NCBI GenBank assembly: GCA_030607575.1
Contig: JAUWJS010000003.1
Coordinates: forward strand, 1 to 60,026
DNA: 60,026 nt
Source: Candidatus Heimdallarchaeota archaeon
GTDB taxonomy: Archaea > Asgardarchaeota > Heimdallarchaeia > Heimdallarchaeales > Heimdallarchaeaceae
Direction of reading: 5' to 3'
Part shown: piece after piece, positions 48,300-57,450 of the stretch
How the letters are laid out: the number at the start of each line of letters is the position of its first letter
Position numbering within the stretch: the first letter of the stretch is position 1
Made by a program: the position numbers and the translations under genes
Notes under the pieces: generated by a model
Told to the model about the DNA's origin: nothing
Databases searched by the model: none
The model's input: only the letters and a program-made list of their open reading frames with translations

Positions 48300-49135
48300 A
48301 TAGCAAACGAAAAATGATGAAAGTAGGTTTTCTACAGTTTCAGCCAATTTTAAAAGATGTTGAGGCAAACATTGATTCAATTTCCAAACTTATTGATGAA
48401 ACAAGATCTTTTGATTTATTAGTTATTCCGGAATTAGCAAATTCAGGGTACGTTTTTGTGGAGAAGAACGAACTTGCTAAAGTTTCTGAAGAAATTCCTT
48501 CAGGATATTTTGTTGAGAAATTAATTGAATTAACCAAACAAAAAAATGGGTATATTGTCTGCGGAGTCTGCGAAAAAAGTAGAAGTAAATATTTTAATTC
48601 TTCAGTATTGGTAGGTCCTGAGGGTTTTGTAGCTAAATACAGGAAGGTGCATCTGTTTGATAGGGAAAAACTGTTCTTTGAACCTGGGGATGGACCTTTC
48701 AAATTATATGATATCAGGGGAATGAATCTGGGGATGTTAGTATGTTGGGACTGGATTTTTCCAGAAGCAACTAGAAGCCTTGCTCTCCAAGGTATGGATG
48801 TATTAGCTCATTCGACAAATCTCGTTCTTTCCTTTTGTCAAACTGCAATGATTACAAGGTCCATAGAAAATCAGATATTCACCATTACTTCTAATCGAAT
48901 TGGAATTGAAACAAATGGAGAGTTCAGCCTTCATTTTAAAGGTCATAGTCAAGTGACAACTCCAGATGCGAAAAGACTTGTACAAGCTAGTACTGATAAG
49001 GAAGAAATACACTTTGTTGAAATAGATATCAAAAAAGCAAGAAACAAGTGGTTAAGTGACAACAATCACATCTTCAACGATAGAAGACCAGAGATGTATA
49101 ACACTCTGATTGAAAAAAAGAGTTTTAAGTTATGA
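48296..49135 (+). CDS. Carbon-nitrogen hydrolase (nitrilase superfamily)
   Basis: VIPELANSGYVF (Glu), AKYRKVHLFD (Lys), LGMLVCWDWIFPEATRSLA (Cys); ATGA overlap with HAD gene. Confidence 0.93.
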   Translation: MNSKRKMMKVGFLQFQPILKDVEANIDSISKLIDETRSFDLLVIPELANSGYVFVEKNELAKVSEEIPSGYFVEKLIELTKQKNGYIVCGVCEKSRSKYFNSSVLVGPEGFVAKYRKVHLFDREKLFFEPGDGPFKLYDIRGMNLGMLVCWDWIFPEATRSLALQGMDVLAHSTNLVLSFCQTAMITRSIENQIFTITSNRIGIETNGEFSLHFKGHSQVTTPDAKRLVQASTDKEEIHFVEIDIKKARNKWLSDNNHIFNDRRPEMYNTLIEKKSFKL

Positions 49136-49156
49136 AAAACAACTAGTGATGAGCTT

Positions 49157-50059
49157 ATGAAAACTTCACAAACTAAAGGTGGCAAAAGAACATATATACC
49201 TCATAAAGCTGCTGCTGAATTCAAGCCATCATTTGATTGGACAAAAACAGAAGCATTGAGTTTGTTTAATGATAAATTATTTACCTTTGAAGTTGATAAG
49301 ATTCATTTTAACGATTGTATTACAGGAATGAAAGATCTTCCAACAGAATGTGTTGACCTGATTATAGCCGATCCTCCTTTTGGTTTAAATTTCGGTGACA
49401 TGGAACCACTCTATAATAGAGACAGTAATTATGTCGCAGAAGGATACCAAGATATTCGTATTGAGAATTATATGGAATTCACTGATAAATGGATTAGTGA
49501 ACTCCCTCGTCTTATGAAAGATGATGCTGGTGTTTGGATTTTTAGCGGTTGGACAAATCTAGTGGATATTTTGAACGCATTAAGAGATAATAACTTGACG
49601 CTGATCAACCATATTATCTGGAAATATCAATTTGGTGTTTTTACCAGAAGGAAATTTGTTACCAGCCACTATCACGTTCTATTTGCTGTTAAAAACGAAA
49701 AAAGCTACTTCTTCAATAAAGTTGAGCACTATCCAGAAGATGTTTGGAATTTCAAAAGAGAGTATGAAAGAGGAACAAGGAAGAACGCTACTAAACTTCC
49801 TCTAGAGGTTGTTTTAAGATGTATAGATTTTGGAAGCAAACCTGGTGATTTGGTTCTAGATCCGTTTATAGGTAATGGTACAGCAGCTGTTGCAGCAAAA
49901 GGTTCTTTCAGACATTTCCTTGGTTTCGAAGTTAATCAAGCACTAAGTGATATAATTGAAAAAAGTATAAACAAAACATCAATAGGAGAGTTCTATATAC
50001 CTTACAGTGAAAAACCAGATGAGTTGGTAAGAAAAGCTAGAAAGAAATTTAAAAAATAG
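49157..50059 (+). CDS. DNA methyltransferase, beta-class (N6-adenine or N4-cytosine), apparently solitary
   Basis: LIIADPPFGLNFGD (motif IV DPPF) early, VLDPFIGNGTAAVAAKGSFRHFLGFEVN (motif I) late. Confidence 0.92.
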   Translation: MKTSQTKGGKRTYIPHKAAAEFKPSFDWTKTEALSLFNDKLFTFEVDKIHFNDCITGMKDLPTECVDLIIADPPFGLNFGDMEPLYNRDSNYVAEGYQDIRIENYMEFTDKWISELPRLMKDDAGVWIFSGWTNLVDILNALRDNNLTLINHIIWKYQFGVFTRRKFVTSHYHVLFAVKNEKSYFFNKVEHYPEDVWNFKREYERGTRKNATKLPLEVVLRCIDFGSKPGDLVLDPFIGNGTAAVAAKGSFRHFLGFEVNQALSDIIEKSINKTSIGEFYIPYSEKPDELVRKARKKFKK

Positions 50060-50086
50060 CGTATTTTTAATTAAATCTTCCACAGC

Positions 50087-50302
50087 TTATTCTTTTTGAT
50101 ACTTGAAACTTAACTTAACCTTGGCTCGATATGCAACAATCATACCATCATTAATTCTAGCATCTAATTTCATTACTTCAACAACTCGAAGGTCTCTAAG
50201 TGATTTTGAAGCTTGTGCAACAGCTGCTTGAACTGCCTCTTCCCAATTATTGGGAGAGGAACCAACCAATTCGATTATTTTGTAAACTTTATCTTCATCC
50301 AT
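50087..50302 (-). CDS. Dodecin family protein
   Basis: 71 aa; VYKIIELVGSSPNNWEEAVQAAVAQASKSLRDLRVVEVMKLDARINDGMIVAYRAKVKLSFKY. Confidence 0.95.
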   Translation of the reverse strand: MDEDKVYKIIELVGSSPNNWEEAVQAAVAQASKSLRDLRVVEVMKLDARINDGMIVAYRAKVKLSFKYQKE

Positions 50303-50431
50303 ACTCTTTCCTCCTATTTTCTTTAATTATCTCATATTGTCTCTAGATTTATTTAAAGATTTGTTGGAAAAATGAAATTTTAGCTTTATTAGAAGGTAAA
50401 GTTAAAATTATATTCTTTCTTTCTATTCAAG

Positions 50432-51187
50432 GTGAAAAAAATCCCATTTACGGAAAAAGATGTCAATGACATTGTCCAAATGATCAAAGGATCTAACTAC
50501 GTAGTAGTTTTTACTGGTGCTGGAATAAGTACTGAATCTGGGTTAGCTGATTTCAGAGGTAAAGATGGTATCTGGACAAGAAAAGAAAAGGGACTACCAC
50601 CTATAAGAGGAAAACATTTTGATGAAGTTAAACCGAATGCTGGACATCTTGCTCTAGTTGCTTTGCAGGACATGGGGGTCATCAAATTCTTAATATCTCA
50701 GAATGTGGATAATCTACATCTTAAATCAGGGATTAAACCTGAATTGATAGCTGAACTTCACGGGAACTATATGTTTATGAAATGTATAGAATGCGATACT
50801 CGATATAAGCGGGAAGAAATTGGTTGGGATCGAGAAATTCATGGAAGAGGTTTTAGAGCAGAGAAACAACTCGATCATCAACCAGTATGTCCAAATTGCA
50901 ATGGTAGAATAATTTCTTCTGTTGTTAATTTTAATGACCCTATGCCTGAAAAAGAAATGGCAATATCAAAGAAACACACTCAGAAGTGTGATCTACTGTT
51001 AGTAGTAGGCTCAAGTTTATCTGTTTTTCCTGCTGCAGGATTGCCTAGAAAAGCACAAAAGAATGGAGTAAAATTAATTATTATTAATATAGACTCTACA
51101 CCTTTGGATGAAAAAGCTGATATCAAGCTTGAGGTTAGTGCTGGAGAAATTTTATCAAAAGTAGTAGCAAAACTAAAAGAAAACTAG
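50432..51187 (+). CDS. Sir2-family NAD-dependent protein deacylase (sirtuin)
   Basis: VVFTGAGISTESGLADFRGKDGIW, ISQNVDNLHLKSG, ELHGNYMFMKCIECDTRY...CPNCNGRIISSVVNFNDPMPEKE; GTG start. Confidence 0.95.
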   Translation: MKKIPFTEKDVNDIVQMIKGSNYVVVFTGAGISTESGLADFRGKDGIWTRKEKGLPPIRGKHFDEVKPNAGHLALVALQDMGVIKFLISQNVDNLHLKSGIKPELIAELHGNYMFMKCIECDTRYKREEIGWDREIHGRGFRAEKQLDHQPVCPNCNGRIISSVVNFNDPMPEKEMAISKKHTQKCDLLLVVGSSLSVFPAAGLPRKAQKNGVKLIIINIDSTPLDEKADIKLEVSAGEILSKVVAKLKEN

Positions 51188-51246
51188 TTAAACAGATATA
51201 TTAAGGCTGATTAGTTTTTTAAACAAGCTAAAAAAAGTAAATCTTT

Positions 51247-53262
51247 ATGACAAGTATTAGAGATACAATAAAGAAATTCTATTCTGAGTTAATTATGTTT
51301 ACAGTCTTGTTCTTATTCTTCTTTCAAGCTCTCTCTGATTTAGTAGAAACAATTTATGGTTTTGCTCTCTTAAACCTAGAACCTGATGAGAACATTCTGG
51401 GATTAGTGTTTCTTATTACTCCTGTTGTGCTTTTATTCTTCCGTAAAAGGCTGCCAGATAAGATATTAGTTATACTTGGAGAATTAATGATTTTATCTAG
51501 ATTACTAGATCCATTACTAAAGAGACAAGGACTTTTGGTTACTTCAGGTTTAGCAGTTGGATGTTTCTTAGTTTTCTTTCCAATTTATCTAACAAGGATG
51601 AAAAATGAAGAGAAAAGAACGAGTACAACTCTTGGTCTATCACTTGCAATTGCTGTTGCATTATCCATTTTGCTTAGATCTTTAAATTCCTCTCTTGACA
51701 TTTCGATGTATAGTTGGTATCAAGTGATAGGTTGGATTTTCGGTATAATTGCAGGAATTATGCTATTTGGGATGAAATTCAAAAGTGAAGGACAGAAGGA
51801 AATTCAAGAAAATATCAAAGAATCTTCAAAAGGAAGTGGTTTTGGTAAAATCCTTGCTTTGACTTCTGGACTTGTAAGCGTTTTCATTATTATTTGGTTT
51901 ACTTTTGCTAGTCCTACGGTTATTTCTAGATGGACTGAAGGGAATTATATTGGAATAACTCTAGGCATACTTGGAGTCTTATCTTTGTTTGTAATAGGAC
52001 AAATGCTTAAACCAGATCTGTTAAGCAAATTGAAAACATGGATGCTTTGGGTTTGGAATGGTGTTTTTGCTATGTCACTTTTCTTAACTGTTCTTGTTCA
52101 TCAACTTGGCTTTCCCGATGATTCAGCTTTATATCCTATAGTTGCTCCACAAACTGCCTGGTACTATCACATACCGCTAGCTATAATGATTCTTCTATCA
52201 CCAATAATCTATGTTAATTTTATGCTCCTAACAAGAGAAATAATCAAGATAAAACCCTCCACTAGGAAAATGGGTGGTAGTTTCGCATTAGCAGGTAGTC
52301 TATACCTTATCGTGATGATTTTTGTTCAAATATTGCCTAATATTTGGGGTTACCTTGAACCGATTAGTACAGGATTTAGAGATAAGTATTGGCTAGCTTT
52401 CTTCTTACCTGGCCTAGTATTGACTTTATCCATATTACTAGTTAAGAAAAGCTCGTTTGATTTAGGTAAACTATACACTAATAAAAGAAGAAATATCAGT
52501 GTAATAGTACTGCTCAGTACAATTTTCCTAGGAACATTAGTAGGTACCCTTGTAACTAAACCTTATCCAAACTATACACCAGATGGAGATTTGGTTATAA
52601 TGACATTCAATATTCAACAAGGAAGAAATGTTTCAGGAGATAGGAATTTTGATGGCCAAATTGCACTAATAAAACAAGTTGATCCTGATATACTTGGGTT
52701 ACAAGAATGTGACCCTACAAGAATTTCTGGAGGTAATCTAGATGTCGTTAGGTATTTCGCAGAAAAACTCAATATGTATTCATATTATGGCCCCAATACT
52801 GCTACTAACACGTATGGATGCGCAATCCTTTCTAAATTCCCCATATCGAATGCAATGTCATTCTTTATGTTCAGTGATGAAGAACAAATTGGATCAGCTC
52901 AAGCTGAAGTAACGTTAGATTCAACCGTTTACAATGTTTTTGTTAATCATCCCTCTGGTGCAACAAGTACAAAGATTTTACAACAAGAAGAGATGTTGAC
53001 CAGAGTAACTGGATTAAATGACGTCATTTTCATGGGTGATTTTAACTTCAGAAAAGATTCTGTTCAGTATAGTTTAACAACTGCTGTCTTAAATGATAGT
53101 TGGTATATTAGATGGCCTTCTGGTTTAGATACTTATGGATTCAATAGTACAGAAGAAATTGATCATATCTTTGTTAGTCCAGGGACAATTGTTTTAGATG
53201 CACGCTATATAATAACAGAACAATCAGACCACCCTGCATATTGGATTAGAATCGAAATCTAA
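51247..53262 (+). CDS. Multi-TM protein with C-terminal endonuclease/exonuclease/phosphatase (EEP) domain; CWH43/PGAP2IP-like architecture
   Basis: About 12 TM helices then MTFNIQQGRNVSGDRNFDGQIALIKQVDPDILGLQECDPTRISGGNLDVVRYFAEKLNMYSYYGPNTATNTYGCAILSKFPI...FMGDFNF...EEIDHIFVSPG...EQSDHPAYW. Confidence 0.88.
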   Translation: MTSIRDTIKKFYSELIMFTVLFLFFFQALSDLVETIYGFALLNLEPDENILGLVFLITPVVLLFFRKRLPDKILVILGELMILSRLLDPLLKRQGLLVTSGLAVGCFLVFFPIYLTRMKNEEKRTSTTLGLSLAIAVALSILLRSLNSSLDISMYSWYQVIGWIFGIIAGIMLFGMKFKSEGQKEIQENIKESSKGSGFGKILALTSGLVSVFIIIWFTFASPTVISRWTEGNYIGITLGILGVLSLFVIGQMLKPDLLSKLKTWMLWVWNGVFAMSLFLTVLVHQLGFPDDSALYPIVAPQTAWYYHIPLAIMILLSPIIYVNFMLLTREIIKIKPSTRKMGGSFALAGSLYLIVMIFVQILPNIWGYLEPISTGFRDKYWLAFFLPGLVLTLSILLVKKSSFDLGKLYTNKRRNISVIVLLSTIFLGTLVGTLVTKPYPNYTPDGDLVIMTFNIQQGRNVSGDRNFDGQIALIKQVDPDILGLQECDPTRISGGNLDVVRYFAEKLNMYSYYGPNTATNTYGCAILSKFPISNAMSFFMFSDEEQIGSAQAEVTLDSTVYNVFVNHPSGATSTKILQQEEMLTRVTGLNDVIFMGDFNFRKDSVQYSLTTAVLNDSWYIRWPSGLDTYGFNSTEEIDHIFVSPGTIVLDARYIITEQSDHPAYWIRIEI

Positions 53263-53399
53263 TCCCTTTTTTCAACTCAAACCTTCAAGTTTTTTTAATT
53301 AGTTAACTTAGGTTAGAAGAATTATTTCTGGTTTAGGATTCGAATTAGAAAGAAAAGCAGATTCAATTTTCGTTTTGTGAATCTCCATTTTAAGAATGA

Positions 53400-53756
53400 T
53401 TAGTACTCTTCCCCAACATCATCAGTAATTTTGTTATTTTCATGATCGTCAATATCTAAATGATTAATTCCTAATTTCCTCATTGCTTGAATAAGTTCAG
53501 CCTCAGTTAAATCTTCTGCTGGTCTTCCATAATAGTTTTCAATACGAGCTACATCCTCTTGATGAAACTTGTAATTATGTCTGCTATTTGCAAGAGCGAG
53601 AATTATCATAGAACCGAAAATGAATCTTCTTGTTCTTCTAATCATTCTTCTTTGACGTCTAAATATTCTTCTTTGACGTCGAATCATCCCTCGTCTAATT
53701 GCCCTTCTCATTGGACCTCTTAATGGTCTTCTCATTTGTCTTCTTCTTCGAGCCAT
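53400..53756 (-). CDS. Small protein with extremely Arg-rich N-terminus, hydrophobic segment and SHOCT-like C-terminus
   Basis: MARRRRQMRRPLRGPMRRAIRRGMIRRQRRIFRRQRRMIRRTRRFIFGSMIILALANS...DLTEAELIQAMRKLGI. Confidence 0.65.
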   Translation of the reverse strand: MARRRRQMRRPLRGPMRRAIRRGMIRRQRRIFRRQRRMIRRTRRFIFGSMIILALANSRHNYKFHQEDVARIENYYGRPAEDLTEAELIQAMRKLGINHLDIDDHENNKITDDVGEEY

Positions 53757-53864
53757 AGTATTTTCACAAAGAAATATGGCGATTTCTTATATAAAAACAC
53801 TGGGAAATCAAAATCATATTTAGTTGGGAGTTTATTTAATACTCACCAACAAAACTTTTTATGA

Positions 53865-55454
53865 ATGATTCAATATAATAATTTAATGATTCCAATACCT
53901 GCAAATTTAAACCTCAAAGGTGGTAAATTTGTTCTCAGCAAAAATACAAAAATTCACTCAGCTGAATCAGTTGCGAATCTAAAACACTATTTCATTTCAT
54001 ATTTCTCAGAGAATTTTGGAGTGACAATAGAATCAACCAAAGAGTATTTGATAGAGAATTCAATCAACTTTAAGCTTGATGACACTCTAGTTAAACTAGG
54101 ACCAGAAGGATATGAACTTACAATAACCGGTGAACACATAGATGTTCGTTCATCTGGAGAAGCAGGTATTTTTTATGGAATTCAAACAATAAAACAATTA
54201 TTGCTTCGGGATGTTGATAAATCTGCCTTAAATCAAGAATATAGTAAGGCAATTCCATGTTTAATCATTGAGGATTTTCCGCGCTTCAATTGGCGAGGAT
54301 TTATGTTTGATGTTGGAAGGCATTTTCACAGCATAGACACAATTAAACGGGCCTTAGATTTAATTTCCTTATTAAAAATAAATGTGTTTCATTGGCATTT
54401 AACAGAAGATCAAGGATGGAGAATTGAAATCAAGAAATACCCCCAACTAACAGAAATAGGTTCAAAAAGAAAGGATTCAAAAATTGGTGGTTGGACAAGT
54501 AAGAAATACCGTGGAAAACCACATGAAGGGTTCTATTCTCAAGAACAAATTAAAGAGATAGTTCAATATGCAAAAGAGCGATTCATAACTATTGTTCCTG
54601 AAATAGAAATTCCTGGCCATTCTTCAGCTGCAATTGCTTCCTATCCTGAAGTAAGCTGCAAAAACGAGAATATAGATGTACCAATAAAGTTTGGTATTTT
54701 TTCAGATGTGTTTTGTCCAGGAAAAGAGATTACTTTTGAGTTTTTAACAAATATTCTAGATGAAGTAATAGATCTGTTTCCTTCAAAGATTATACACATA
54801 GGCGGAGATGAGGTTCCGAAGAAAAACTGGAAAAGTTGTTTTGACTGTAAAGGGAGAATGGAAGAAGAAGGTTTAGAAAAGCACAAGGAGCTACACTCCT
54901 ATTTTACCGAAAGAATCAGTGATTATCTAAAATCTAAAGGAAGGAGAACAATTGGGTGGAACGAGATTTTGGATGAAAAAACAGATGTTGGTGTAATTGG
55001 ACAATTTTGGGCTCCAACAGGTAAGAAACAAGTGCTTAAACATATCAGAAAAGGTGGAGAAATTGTTGTCTCGAATTTCTTTCGCTATTATCTCGATTAT
55101 AATTACTTCGTAACTCCTCTTAGAAAAACGTACAACTTTGATCCTATTCCTAAAGGATTGAATAAGGAATATTATAATCAAATTATGGGGATCGAAGCAC
55201 CTATCTGGACTGAGTGGGTTCCCAATACTGATAGACTAGATTGGCAGGTTTTTCCAAGACTAGCTGCCGTAGCTGAAACAGCTTGGTCTTTAGAACAGAA
55301 TAAGAATTATCGCTCTTTTGTCAAAAGATTAGGTAAATTCAATCAAATTCTAGATTATATGAATGTTAAATATGCTTCACTAGATGAAGTAAACCCAAAA
55401 GGTATAAAACGATTCATTAACCTAAGAAGAGCTCTTAAGTGGCCTGAAGTTTAA
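53865..55454 (+). CDS. GH20 beta-N-acetylhexosaminidase
   Basis: FNWRGFMFDVGRHFHSIDTIKRALDLISLLKINVFHWHLTEDQGWRIEIKKYPQLTEIG, IVPEIEIPGHSSAAIASYPE, IIHIGGDEVPKKNW (catalytic D-E), IMGIEAPIWTEWV. Confidence 0.96.
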   Translation: MIQYNNLMIPIPANLNLKGGKFVLSKNTKIHSAESVANLKHYFISYFSENFGVTIESTKEYLIENSINFKLDDTLVKLGPEGYELTITGEHIDVRSSGEAGIFYGIQTIKQLLLRDVDKSALNQEYSKAIPCLIIEDFPRFNWRGFMFDVGRHFHSIDTIKRALDLISLLKINVFHWHLTEDQGWRIEIKKYPQLTEIGSKRKDSKIGGWTSKKYRGKPHEGFYSQEQIKEIVQYAKERFITIVPEIEIPGHSSAAIASYPEVSCKNENIDVPIKFGIFSDVFCPGKEITFEFLTNILDEVIDLFPSKIIHIGGDEVPKKNWKSCFDCKGRMEEEGLEKHKELHSYFTERISDYLKSKGRRTIGWNEILDEKTDVGVIGQFWAPTGKKQVLKHIRKGGEIVVSNFFRYYLDYNYFVTPLRKTYNFDPIPKGLNKEYYNQIMGIEAPIWTEWVPNTDRLDWQVFPRLAAVAETAWSLEQNKNYRSFVKRLGKFNQILDYMNVKYASLDEVNPKGIKRFINLRRALKWPEV

Positions 55455-56101
55455 TTATATTTTTTCTTATTCTCATTCCACCAATCTAGCCATCCTTGCC
55501 GTAATTCATCTCTTTGAACCTCTGAAACTCCTCCCACAAATTCCCAAAAAGGATTATTAAACATTCTTCTTAATAGAACGATTTGGCCTGTATGTCCCAT
55601 TATATGTAAGGAAATTCTGTGAATCAAATCTGATAACTTCTCACTAGCATCCTCATGTGGTTTTTTGTCAAACTCCTTGGCTGAAAGTTTCTCAAGTATT
55701 TGAAAATAACTTGAAGATATTTTTATATAGTTATCCAACAATTTCTGAAAAGAAAAAGGGTATTCTACAATATGCTCTTTAGATACTCCATATGCATAGT
55801 ACTCTCTTTCTTCCAGAGACAGAATTCTTTCACCAGTATGATATGCCAAATAATAGTCCATGTGTGTAGCACAATGTCCTACAATCCATGCAATATGATT
55901 TGTATCCTTTTGTATTTGCTTGATAATGATACTTGCATCTACATCCTTTAGTGACATCAGAAAATTTATGTCAACAATTTTTAATTCTTTAATTAGAGAA
56001 TCAATAGGTTTCACATTTATCATCCTTAAGAAAGCAAGAATCTTAATTAATTTTTTTGTTTGTTTTCCATAATATCCTTTGCTAGTTCTATCAGTGCACA
56101 T
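55451..56101 (-). CDS. DinB-like family protein
   Basis: TNHIAWIVGHCATHMDYYLAYHTGE, LIHRISLHIMGHTGQIVLLRRMF: DinB-type metal-binding His pattern. Confidence 0.8.
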   Translation of the reverse strand: MCTDRTSKGYYGKQTKKLIKILAFLRMINVKPIDSLIKELKIVDINFLMSLKDVDASIIIKQIQKDTNHIAWIVGHCATHMDYYLAYHTGERILSLEEREYYAYGVSKEHIVEYPFSFQKLLDNYIKISSSYFQILEKLSAKEFDKKPHEDASEKLSDLIHRISLHIMGHTGQIVLLRRMFNNPFWEFVGGVSEVQRDELRQGWLDWWNENKKKYN

Positions 56102-56124
56102 CTTCAGGAATTAACTAGTTTTAA

Positions 56125-57219
56125 TCATCTCCAATCAAAATAGAATGATTCAACTTCTTCAGGAATTGGTACATTATTCATATTGAAGAGGTCTAAGTTG
56201 ATTTTTTTACCGAAGAAGAAGAATTTTGCTTTTTTCAAAGGTTTCATATCAAAATAAGGTATATATGGCGTCTGCAATCCTCCCCATCCACGTTCCTTGG
56301 ATGTTTGACTCAAATAATTTGCTAAATTACTAGCTTCTTTGGTGTTCAACCGATGTATATGGATCATATCTAACCAGCCAAAAGGAATTTTATTTCTGAA
56401 ACCAGCAAGATAAAATTCCCAAGCAAGCATAAATCCTTTGATTTTGCCTTCATTATCTTCGTGAACAACACAATTAACATTGGGATTCTTGAGCATCCAT
56501 TTGAAATCCTCCAGCTCAGGTACTATTGCTAACTGATTTCGCTTCACTTGCTCTTGAATGATTTCAAACATATCCAAAGTATCTTTCTCCTGATATTGTC
56601 TGATTTGGTCGGAGTTGATAGTTTTGATTTTCTCATAAAATTTGAACACTAGCTTCTCGTACCATCTTAGTTTAACCACTGTAGCAACTTTATCTACATC
56701 AAATGCTTTGATTACAAATTTGGTTAGAGTAACTACTCTTTGTAAAGGAATATTTTTATCCCTGGAAACAGCAGAAGAAACATCTATTCCATGTTGTTCA
56801 GGTTCATGAAGAGAAAATCCGCCATCATATCCCTTGGCTAAACCGATTTCAAATAACTTCTTTCCCATACCTTTAGCTAAACCTTTTTTCTGGTGTTGAG
56901 AATGAACACATAACCATGAAGGTATTGCAAATTTGTAAACTTTACCTTCAATTGAAAGATTTCGAGGAATTGAACCTAAGAATCCTACCATGTCTCCTGT
57001 TTGTTTGTGGATAGCTCTGATGAAAAGATCCTTATCAATAGATGGAGCTCCATACACTATGTTAAAAGTTTCTTCTGAAAATGCTATAGATGCACCTTCT
57101 ATCAATGCGCTTTCATCATTTATGAAAACTTGAGTGATGAGTTTCGAAAACTCATTAAATTTCTCTCTTTCAATTGTGAATTGTTCAATTACGTATTCTT
57201 CATGATTTGTGTTTTTCAA
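56125..57219 (-). CDS. Tandem-GNAT acyltransferase with N-myristoyltransferase-like features (tentative)
   Basis: GNAT 1: MVGFLGSIPRNLSIEGKVYKFAIPSWLCVHSQHQKKGLAKGMGKKLFEIG; GNAT 2: YQEKDTLDMFEIIQEQV...VNCVVHEDNEGKIKGFMLAWEFYL...GLQTPYIPYFDMKPLKKAKFFF. Confidence 0.8.
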   Translation of the reverse strand: MKNTNHEEYVIEQFTIEREKFNEFSKLITQVFINDESALIEGASIAFSEETFNIVYGAPSIDKDLFIRAIHKQTGDMVGFLGSIPRNLSIEGKVYKFAIPSWLCVHSQHQKKGLAKGMGKKLFEIGLAKGYDGGFSLHEPEQHGIDVSSAVSRDKNIPLQRVVTLTKFVIKAFDVDKVATVVKLRWYEKLVFKFYEKIKTINSDQIRQYQEKDTLDMFEIIQEQVKRNQLAIVPELEDFKWMLKNPNVNCVVHEDNEGKIKGFMLAWEFYLAGFRNKIPFGWLDMIHIHRLNTKEASNLANYLSQTSKERGWGGLQTPYIPYFDMKPLKKAKFFFFGKKINLDLFNMNNVPIPEEVESFYFDWR

Positions 57220-57450
57220 AAGACTAGCTCCATTACGTGATTATTGAACAATTTCCTCTTAACTTCTAGAAATATATAAAGATTCCATCGAAAAAACAAT
57301 CTAAGAAGAAATAAAGATGGTTCTGTTGTCAATTATATTGATTAGCAACAGCATCTAGAAGAAGAACTAGTATGTGAATGTTCCCCAATAAATTAGGATT
57401 CATTTTTTTCTTTACAAAAGTTAATAATAAATTCTTCTTCTTAATAAATT

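Noticed and set aside
53636-53700. Tandem DNA repeat cttctttgacgtc...
   Set aside because: Explained by repeated RRQRR codons in the Arg-rich protein, not an independent regulatory repeat.
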